Shown here one piece after another: positions 57,818 through 64,000 of a stretch of DNA of 64,000 bases. The first letter of the stretch is position 1. Each line of letters starts with the position of its first letter. A program made the position numbers and the translations under genes. The notes under the pieces were generated by a model that saw only the letters and a list, made by a program, of their open reading frames with translations, did no database searches and had not been told where the DNA came from. The DNA is from an uncultured Bacteroidales bacterium (GTDB lineage: Bacteria; Bacteroidota; Bacteroidia; Bacteroidales; Paludibacteraceae), in the NCBI GenBank assembly GCA_902784585.1, contig CACZVM010000008.1:1-64000 (forward strand), in the 5' to 3' direction.

Positions 57818-59821
57818 TTATTTCTCAGCCAGGATGGTGGCAGAGTAGGGTGCCACCAGTGCGTGCGACTCGTGCAATTCGCTCAGTCCGTTGGCGTCGG
57901 CTTCGCCGTTGAAGGCCAGCAGGATATAGTCGCCTTCGGGTATCTCCACCTGTTGCGCTTTGTCGCCGCCGTTCAGCACGACGATGAGCGACTTGGCGGT
58001 GTCGATGTCCTTGAGGTCGTTGATCTGATAGACGATCAGGTGTTCGTTGTCGGTCTTGGGGAAGCTGACATGTTGCTTCACCATGTCGGCGCTACCCAGT
58101 CGGAAGCCCTTGTGGGCGCGACGGATAGCTATCATCTGACGGTAGTACTCCAGCAGGTCGGCATATTTGTCTTTGTTCTCCCAGGGGATGATGTTGATGC
58201 TGTCGGGGCTCTGATAGCTGTTGTCGATGCCGCGTTTGGTGCGCCATAGCTCTTCGCCGCCGTAGAGGAACGACATACCTTGCGAGACGAGCACGGCTGT
58301 CTGTGCCAGCTTGTTCATGCGCAGCTTGGTGGCTTCGGTCTCTGCCGTGGCGCTCACCTCGATGCGGTCACGCAGGCAGTAGTTGTCGTGGCAGGTGATA
58401 TAGCTCACGTGCTGCATGGGTTCGCCGCTCCAGCTGAGCGGCTCTGCACCCAGTTGGCCGTTCGGGTCGTCAAAGCCGATACAACCCACCAGTCCGTTCA
58501 TCAGCGCCTGTCTGCAGGCGGCGTTGCCCGAAGCAAAACCGCGTTCGTGGTCGAACGGACTGCCGATGAGGGCGTTGCGTATGTCGTCGCTGAAGGCGCC
58601 TACGCGCGGCATCAGGTAGGTCCACTGCTTCATCGCCAGCTGCTCGTAGGGGTAGGCGGGTGCCATCGCGGCCCATCCCTCACCATAGGTGAGGATCGTC
58701 GGGTCTATCTCGTCCAGCGCAGCGCGTATCTGGCGCATCGTCTCCTGGTCGTGTATGCCCATCAGGTCAAAGCGGAAGCCGTCGATATGATACTCGCGTG
58801 CCCAGTAGCACACCGACTCTACCATGAAGCGGCGCATCATCTCGTGGTCGCTGGCTGTCTCGTTGCCGCAACCCGAACCGTTGGCATAGGTGCCGTCTTC
58901 GTTGAGGCGGTAGAAATACTGCGGCACGACGCGTCCGAGCGAGCACCCCATCACGTCGTAGGTATGGTTATATACCACATCCATGATGACGCGTATGCCG
59001 GCGCGGTGCAGCGCCATGATCATCTGTTTGGCTTCGCGAATACGGCACGACGGGTCTGCCGGATCGGTCGAGTAGCTGCCTTCCGGCACGTTGTAGTTCA
59101 CCGGGTCATAACCCCAGTTGTACATTGCACATTGTGCATTGTGCATTGTTAATTCTGAATTGTGAATTGTGAATTGTGCATTCTTCTCGTCTATGCTGCC
59201 ATAGTCGAACATCGGAAGTATCTGCAGGTGGGTGATGCCGAGTTGCTGCAGGTGGCGGATAGAGGCTTCTTCGGCCATGCCGAGGAACTTACCCTTGTGC
59301 TGGATGGCGGGGTTGGCCATCGTATAGTCGCGCACGTGGGTCTCATATACCACGATGTCGGTCATGTCGGGCATGTCGGGGCGCACGTCCTCGGCCCATC
59401 CTTCGGGATCGGTGGCGCGCATGTCGATGATGGCTGCTTCTTTGCCGTTGAGGCTGACGGCTTTGGCGAAGATACCCGGAGCCGGCTGTGACCACTCGCC
59501 GTTCTGGAACGAACGGACGGTGTAGTATTTGCCGGCCAGATCACCCTTGACGGTCGCTGTCCAGAAATCATTCTCGCCTTTCTCGAGAGGAACGGCCTGT
59601 ACATCATTAGGCAGCGAAGCTGCATCATTGAGCGACGAAGTCGCGCTCATTCCATCATTGTAAATCAGCACTTCCATCTGTTCGGCCGCGTTGGACCAGA
59701 AGGCAAACTGTGTTTTCTCGGGACTATAGAGACACTCGTTCTCTAATTTCTGATTGCTGATAGCGGAATGCTGACAGCCAAGCAATGCCATCGATAGCAT
59801 AAATAGAATTGTTTTTCGCAT
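57818..59821 (-). CDS. pulA: Type I pullulanase-like GH13 lipoprotein
   Basis: 667 residues; lipobox L-L-G-C at about 13-16. An N-terminal carbohydrate-binding (CBM48-like) domain comes before a GH13 barrel. The pullulanase signature Y-N-W-G-Y-D-P is near residue 238; the nucleophile region G-F-R-F-D-L-M-G near 349, the acid/base Y-G-E-G-W near 380, and H-D-N near 473 complete the active site. It cleaves alpha-1,6 branches of pullulan or starch. A 25-residue segment before Y-N-W-G-Y-D-P (N-A-Q-F-T-I-H-N-S-E-L-T-M-H-N) is from AATTCACA-type repeats. The CBM26-like protein at 60549 lies nearby on the other strand. Confidence 0.92.
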   Translation of the reverse strand: MRKTILFMLSMALLGCQHSAISNQKLENECLYSPEKTQFAFWSNAAEQMEVLIYNDGMSATSSLNDAASLPNDVQAVPLEKGENDFWTATVKGDLAGKYYTVRSFQNGEWSQPAPGIFAKAVSLNGKEAAIIDMRATDPEGWAEDVRPDMPDMTDIVVYETHVRDYTMANPAIQHKGKFLGMAEEASIRHLQQLGITHLQILPMFDYGSIDEKNAQFTIHNSELTMHNAQCAMYNWGYDPVNYNVPEGSYSTDPADPSCRIREAKQMIMALHRAGIRVIMDVVYNHTYDVMGCSLGRVVPQYFYRLNEDGTYANGSGCGNETASDHEMMRRFMVESVCYWAREYHIDGFRFDLMGIHDQETMRQIRAALDEIDPTILTYGEGWAAMAPAYPYEQLAMKQWTYLMPRVGAFSDDIRNALIGSPFDHERGFASGNAACRQALMNGLVGCIGFDDPNGQLGAEPLSWSGEPMQHVSYITCHDNYCLRDRIEVSATAETEATKLRMNKLAQTAVLVSQGMSFLYGGEELWRTKRGIDNSYQSPDSINIIPWENKDKYADLLEYYRQMIAIRRAHKGFRLGSADMVKQHVSFPKTDNEHLIVYQINDLKDIDTAKSLIVVLNGGDKAQQVEIPEGDYILLAFNGEADANGLSELHESHALVAPYSATILAEK
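59120..59182 (-). repeat. AATTCACA/ATTGCACA repeat array inside the pullulanase gene
   Basis: On the minus strand, about eight units of GAATTCACAA / AATGCACAA type, in frame and reading A-Q-F-T-I-H-N-S-E-L-T-M-H-N. They sit just before the conserved Y-N-W-G-Y-D-P motif. Confidence 0.75.
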
Positions 59822-59847
59822 AGTAATAATAGATTAAAAAATCACGG

Positions 59848-59882
59848 TGCAAAATTACTACAAATATTTGGAATATGCAAGA
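59848..59882 (-). promoter_or_regulatory. Promoter of the pullulanase gene (minus strand)
   Basis: On the minus strand: TTGCATATTCCAAA and TTTGTAGTAATTTTGCAC, an excellent match to the local consensus. Confidence 0.8.
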
Positions 59883-60071
59883 CTTAGACCTAAAAAAATC
59901 TCTTCCTCCTCTTTCTCACGCGCACGCCCACGCAATCCTTAAATTTCTTTTACGTTTATTTTTTTTATGTTGCTAATAGCTATTCGCGAGTTTACTCACG
60001 AGGAGTGAACACATCAATTTTGGGGCTTTTCGTTAAAATTTTAACAAATATCGCAAATTCTTTCCTTTTTT

Positions 60072-60106
60072 CTTGCGCATATCAAAAATTATTATTAATT
60101 TTGCGC
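60072..60106 (+). promoter_or_regulatory. Promoter of the candidate RNA gene
   Basis: TTGCGCATATCAAA and TAATTTTGC (60096-60104). Transcription would start near 60112, about 75 bases before the base of the long RNA stem. The stretch 59883-60071 shows nothing else. Confidence 0.7.
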
Positions 60107-60187
60107 CGCAAAATGTATGCCGCTGGCATCGACAGCGTAAAAAAGCGATGACATAATTTAATAGGCGTTTATTAACGTTGTTAGCGA

Positions 60188-60388
60188 CATCTTGAAATCT
60201 TCGCAACATTTCGTACCAAGTCGTGACAACAACAATGAATGTCCTCGTGGATGTGTATTTCAATCCACGCTCGCGAAAGGGCGGGTGGGTTATGCATATC
60301 GGGCGTGGATTTCAGTTGTTTTTCTACTTGGTACAGGGATTGCGAAGCCCTCAAGATGCGTGAAGACAGGTGATTTTCACGCTTTTTT
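60188..60388 (+). ncRNA. Candidate free-standing structured RNA
   Basis: Basal stem of three perfect helices: CATCTTGA/TCAAGATG (60188-60195 with 60351-60358), CTTCGCAA/TTGCGAAG (60199-60206 with 60340-60347) and GTACCAAGT/ACTTGGTAC (60213-60221 with 60326-60334), separated by small internal loops (3/3 and 6/5). Inside, ACAATGAA pairs with TTCA-TTGT (one bulged G). The segment ATCCACG(C) (60263-60270) can pair either with CGTGGAT upstream (60246-60252) or GCGTGGAT downstream (60303-60310), not both. It has an upstream promoter and a terminator downstream. It lacks recognisable SRP, RNase P or tmRNA motifs; a 6S-like RNA is one possibility. Confidence 0.65.
60358..60388 (+). terminator. Rho-independent terminator of the RNA gene
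   Basis: GCGTGAA pairs with TTCACGC around an 11-base loop and is followed by six T. Only one base is shared with the basal stem of the RNA. Confidence 0.85.
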
Positions 60389-60460
60389 ATTGTGTGCATC
60401 AAAGCGGATAAGGATAATCACGGAGGCGCATCGAGGGAATCACGTATCCCACCACACCCT

Positions 60461-60479
60461 ATATATACTTTGTATATAT
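60461..60479 (+). other. AT-rich hairpin in the leader of the surface-protein gene
   Basis: ATATATAC-TTT-GTATATAT forms an 8-bp stem. The outer AATCACG (60438-60444) can pair with CGTGATT (60482-60488). It lies about 70 bases before the ATG at 60549. No standard promoter is clear between the terminator and the gene. Confidence 0.4.
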
Positions 60480-60548
60480 CCCGTGATTTTAAGAATTAGT
60501 CCCACCGAGAGTGATCGAGACATTAACGAGAAAAATAAAACATAAATC

Positions 60549-63500
60549 ATGAAAACTTTTAACTTAATCAAAAGGCTATGGACAGATAGCCATGAAAAAC
60601 AATCACCGCAGCGCTTCGCCCGCTATGCGGCAATCCTAATCATGCTCCTCACCCTCGGTGTGGGACAGATGTGGGCGGATAATGCAGTAACAGTGTATTG
60701 TGCTATCAATGCAAGCACTATGAAATCAGGTGATAACTGCTACACGCTAAAAGTAAATGCCAACATTGGAGACGGTGGTACTTGGCGGCAATACACCATG
60801 AATATTGTTGACAAAACCAAGAATGGCAAATTGATTTATTCAGCGACCATCTATGAGAAATACGGAGGTGTTGATGCCCTCCAGTTCCAACTATACCAAG
60901 GATCTACATGGAAGGCTCAGAAACAACCGTATAGTTCATGGACAACTTCTAGTACCTTTAGCGGAAAAATGTATGATTATGATGCCGGAAGTTGGGGTGC
61001 CTATTCCAGCCTTGATGCTGCCACTACTGTCTATTTTGTCAATACAAGTAGTTGGGGGACACCAAAGGCTTTCGCTTGGAGTGGATGTACTAACAATGCT
61101 GCATGGTCCGGGCAGACTATGACATCAACAGGAAAGACCTATAACGGAAAAACCATCTATTCTATTAGTTTCAACAAGCGTTTTGAAAACATCATATTCA
61201 GCAATAATGGTTCTTCTCAAACAGCTGACCAGACGCTTGGTTCGACTAATGCGGGCAAAATGTATGACAATGGTACATGGAGAACATATAATTATGATGT
61301 TACCGTTTCGTTCAACTTACAAGGGCATGGTAGTGCTATTGCTTCGAAAACGGTAGTAAAAGGCAGTAAAGTTACTGCTCCATCTGATCCAAGTGCATCA
61401 GGATATACGTTCGGAGGATGGTACAAAGAAGCAGGTTGTACAAATGCATGGAATTTCAGTTCTGATGCAGTTAGTGCAGATACGGAACTCTTCGCTAAAT
61501 GGACAGAAAACATGTCCACGGTGTCGTTTGTGGCATCGCCGACGGGGAAAGGAACATTCCAAGTTAATAGTTCAACTGTTACAAGCACTACAGCCGGTGT
61601 GACTACCACGCGTTCGGTAACTGCTGTGCCGATTTCGGGTTATCATTTTGTTAGTTGGTCTATTACAGGCGGCGCAAGTATCAGTAGCACGACAACCAAC
61701 CCGACAACTGTAACCGGTGGAGGTGCAGGAACAGCAGCCACGCTGACTGCCACTTTTGCAGCAGATGACGTTTATTCATTAACTGTCGCAGCAGGTACGG
61801 GTATATCTGCCGTTACCGGTTCAACAAACGATATTAAAGCTGCTCAAAATATTGCTATTGCTGCTACCGTTGCTACCGGTTATACTTGGAGCACTTGGAC
61901 GAAGACTGCAGGTTCGGGTACTCTTTCTACCTTTACGGCAGGAACGAAGAACCAAACAGTAACAGTCGGTACTGCGGGTGATATAACGCTTACTGCCTCG
62001 GCGACGGAAAATATGTCCACGCTAACCACGAGCAATCATTACGATGCAGGAGACCCGAGTTATAGTGCACCTAGTAAATCGGTTTCTTCAATCGGTATTT
62101 CGACAACAGCAGACTTAACAGCAGCTGCTCCGGAAACAGGTTATACGTTTGCCGGATGGACGCTATCCAGCAATATCGTTGTTACGAGCGGAAATGCAGC
62201 TACTGATAGAAGCATAACTATACGCACAAATGGTAATAGCGCTGCAGCAACAGCACAGGCCAACTATACCGAGGATTTGAGTTCGCCATGGACTATCAAG
62301 GGCGGTACAAACATTACCGGAAACAACTGGAGCACAGCGTATAACATGACCAAGAAATCCGGTCATTCCACGGAGAGTGTTGTTTATTATACGTTCAACA
62401 TTTCATCGACTAATAGCGGTGTCAGCGGTTCAGCAGATGATTGGAGTTTCAAGGTAATTAAAGATGGTTCTACATGGTATGGCCTTTATGCAAGTGGCTC
62501 ATATTGGTGGGAACGTGGTACTTCTGCTAACAAACCATTAAATGGTGAGCAAAACATTCAAATTTGTGCCGATGTTGCCGGAACATACGAAATTAAAGTA
62601 GATTACTCTACCGCAACTCCTAAAGTTTCCGTCACCTTCCCAACAAAATATACTGTTACTTATTCCGTCGCACCTTCCGGTGCAGCCGATGCTATCACGA
62701 CGAGTCCGAATGTAAGCAGCGGAGGAGAGGTGGCATCGGGAACAAGTATTACCTTTACCCACGCTTCTGCGAACACCGGATACACTTGGTATCGTTGGGA
62801 GAATGGAAGCGGTTCAAGTCTGGGAACAGGAAGTACATATACCACAACTATCAACGCCAACACTACAGTTGTTGCAAAATACACAGAAAACACCTTTAAT
62901 GTAACAGCTACTGCTTCTACTGGAGGTAGTGCCACTCCGGCGAGTGCAACTTCTATGGGGCAAATAACCGGCGGCGATATTACTGCAACTCCGAGCACCG
63001 GATATAATTTTACGAATTGGACAATTACATCCGGAAGCGGTTATTTCGGCACGAGCGGAACAGCAACAACTTCCACGACAGCGAACACAAAATTCCGTCC
63101 GACTGCCGCAGCAACGATTCAAGCAAACTTTACTCCGAAGCAAACGACGATTACACTGAACAACCAAGATGCAACTACTCCGGGTTCGACGGAAGTAACA
63201 GCCACCTTCGATGCAGCCATGCCGGCTATCACTCTGCCGGAGAAGACAGGTTACACCTTCGGCGGTTATTGGGGAGCTCCCGGTGGAAGTGGTCCACAAT
63301 ATTACAATGCCGATGGTTCCAGTACTCAGAACTGGGACAATGGGAATGCCACCTATACTCTATTCGCCAAATGGACACCGAAACAAAGTGCGTTGACGTT
63401 TGATTATCAAACCACTGCAACCGGTTACGGTTCAAGCGGCAGTATTTCTGCTGTTTCGGCTACATACGATGCGGCCATGCCTTCTCTCTCCGGTTCAATG

Positions 63501-64000
63501 CCTACTGCTGCGGAAGGCTATGCTTTCATGGGCTTCTATGATGCAACCGGCGGCGGTGGTACGAAGTACTACAATGCGGATGGCTCGTCAGCACACACTT
63601 GGGATAAGGATGTAACTACCGGTACAACGCTGTATGCTTACTATAAGAAAGCGGAGATTACGGCTATCACATTTGATGCTGCCGTGGTTGAAGCAAGCGG
63701 AACAGTAAGCTTTGCGGTGACGGTTAGTCCGACTCCGACGGGTACTACAAAACTCTGTTTCACAGTGCTACACAGCAATGACAACCCGTTAGCAGAGCAG
63801 CCGACCATCACTTATAATGGTGGCACGGGTAAGTATTCGTTTACGGCACCGGCAGCCAGTGGAACCTATAAGGTAGAGGCTGTTCTTCGCACAGGAAGCA
63901 GTTGTGCCGGAGGTACGGAACTGGATACCGAGGTGGCAAACTTCCAAGTGGCCGGCATGCATACCGTCACCGTTCGATATAAGTGCGACGACGAGACTAT
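60549..64000 (+). CDS. Giant secreted protein with CBM26-like module (partial at the window end)
   Basis: The frame is open from the ATG at 60549 to the last base (1150 codons, no stop). Residues 1-43 form a signal peptide with a long basic N-region, ending M-W-A-D. Residues about 125-245 resemble a CBM26 starch-binding module: V-Y-F-V-N-T-S-S-W-G near 159, A-F-A-W-S-G near 173, A-A-W-S-G, and I-I-F-S-N-N-G near 215. From about 250 on come Listeria-Bacteroides repeats (F-G-G-W-Y-K ...L-F-A-K-W-T) alternating with other beta-rich Ser/Thr/Gly-rich repeats. Surface exposure and starch binding are inferred, helped by the neighbouring pullulanase. The C-terminus is outside the window. Confidence 0.8.
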   Translation, partial: MKTFNLIKRLWTDSHEKQSPQRFARYAAILIMLLTLGVGQMWADNAVTVYCAINASTMKSGDNCYTLKVNANIGDGGTWRQYTMNIVDKTKNGKLIYSATIYEKYGGVDALQFQLYQGSTWKAQKQPYSSWTTSSTFSGKMYDYDAGSWGAYSSLDAATTVYFVNTSSWGTPKAFAWSGCTNNAAWSGQTMTSTGKTYNGKTIYSISFNKRFENIIFSNNGSSQTADQTLGSTNAGKMYDNGTWRTYNYDVTVSFNLQGHGSAIASKTVVKGSKVTAPSDPSASGYTFGGWYKEAGCTNAWNFSSDAVSADTELFAKWTENMSTVSFVASPTGKGTFQVNSSTVTSTTAGVTTTRSVTAVPISGYHFVSWSITGGASISSTTTNPTTVTGGGAGTAATLTATFAADDVYSLTVAAGTGISAVTGSTNDIKAAQNIAIAATVATGYTWSTWTKTAGSGTLSTFTAGTKNQTVTVGTAGDITLTASATENMSTLTTSNHYDAGDPSYSAPSKSVSSIGISTTADLTAAAPETGYTFAGWTLSSNIVVTSGNAATDRSITIRTNGNSAAATAQANYTEDLSSPWTIKGGTNITGNNWSTAYNMTKKSGHSTESVVYYTFNISSTNSGVSGSADDWSFKVIKDGSTWYGLYASGSYWWERGTSANKPLNGEQNIQICADVAGTYEIKVDYSTATPKVSVTFPTKYTVTYSVAPSGAADAITTSPNVSSGGEVASGTSITFTHASANTGYTWYRWENGSGSSLGTGSTYTTTINANTTVVAKYTENTFNVTATASTGGSATPASATSMGQITGGDITATPSTGYNFTNWTITSGSGYFGTSGTATTSTTANTKFRPTAAATIQANFTPKQTTITLNNQDATTPGSTEVTATFDAAMPAITLPEKTGYTFGGYWGAPGGSGPQYYNADGSSTQNWDNGNATYTLFAKWTPKQSALTFDYQTTATGYGSSGSISAVSATYDAAMPSLSGSMPTAAEGYAFMGFYDATGGGGTKYYNADGSSAHTWDKDVTTGTTLYAYYKKAEITAITFDAAVVEASGTVSFAVTVSPTPTGTTKLCFTVLHSNDNPLAEQPTITYNGGTGKYSFTAPAASGTYKVEAVLRTGSSCAGGTELDTEVANFQVAGMHTVTVRYKCDDET

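Noticed and set aside
60257..60320. CRISPR-like string ATTTCAATCCACGC and a partner GCGTGGATTTCA
   Set aside because: It resembles a type I repeat end, but there is a single copy in each orientation, no spacer pattern and no cas gene. The two copies pair with each other as part of the structured RNA.
60192..60545. 117-residue ORF across the RNA gene
   Set aside because: It runs through the stem, terminator and leader hairpin with no ribosome site or domain.

Overview
The window looks like the chromosome of a member of the order Bacteroidales (Bacteroidota). Four things point there: the recurrent promoter form TTG-(N)-ATATnCAAA...TAnTTTTGC, few Shine-Dalgarno sites, Bacteroidota-specific families (DUF4105, a DUF4827-type lipoprotein, DUF3987), and type IX secretion signs (a PorW/SprE-like lipoprotein and a T9SS-type C-terminal domain). 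The species cannot be named from this sequence.

Layout. (1) 1-6074 is accessory: the tail of a short peptide gene, a tandem 154-177 bp structured repeat, a first HipBA toxin-antitoxin pair, a DUF3987-type ATPase, an unknown gene and a second HipBA pair. (2) 6198-30271 is a surface and secretion block: a DUF4105 membrane protein, a 2631-residue repetitive surface protein followed by a 49-residue peptide, three further large secreted proteins, an outer-membrane barrel protein, tsaB and the porW-like gene. (3) 30309-33251 holds tRNA-Pro(GGG), miaB, two unannotated small ORFs, greA and a HIT protein. (4) 33266-45383 holds an M13 peptidase, rfbA with two lipoproteins, glmM, surE, an LPP20-like and a PEGA protein, and lpxB. 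(5) 45450-57695 is mainly minus strand: an M16 peptidase, ftsH, rsfS, a cation/proton antiporter, uvrA and htpG. (6) 57818-64000 holds a pullulanase lipoprotein, a candidate structured RNA gene, and the first 1150 codons of another giant secreted protein with a starch-binding-like (CBM26-like) module.

Most housekeeping genes are ordinary. The unusual content is between and inside them. One structured element occurs three times (in front of tRNA-Pro, rfbA and uvrA), with compensatory base changes in its stems and, in two copies, 15-bp direct repeats at its ends. A free-standing RNA gene candidate at about 60188-60388 has 25 perfectly paired basal bp, two mutually exclusive inner helices, its own promoter and a terminator. 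Families of short tandem repeats (CCAATCA/CCAATGA heptamers, AATTCACA units, and a 49-bp palindromic element) are scattered through intergenic regions. They also sit in frame inside conserved genes (tsaB, miaB, uvrA, htpG, pullulanase) and in places supply start or stop codons.

The genes suggest a cell with a large exported surface-protein repertoire sent out by type IX secretion, starch use (pullulanase, CBM26-like module) and an accessory edge rich in toxin-antitoxin genes. Family names are from memory of conserved motifs; no searches were run.
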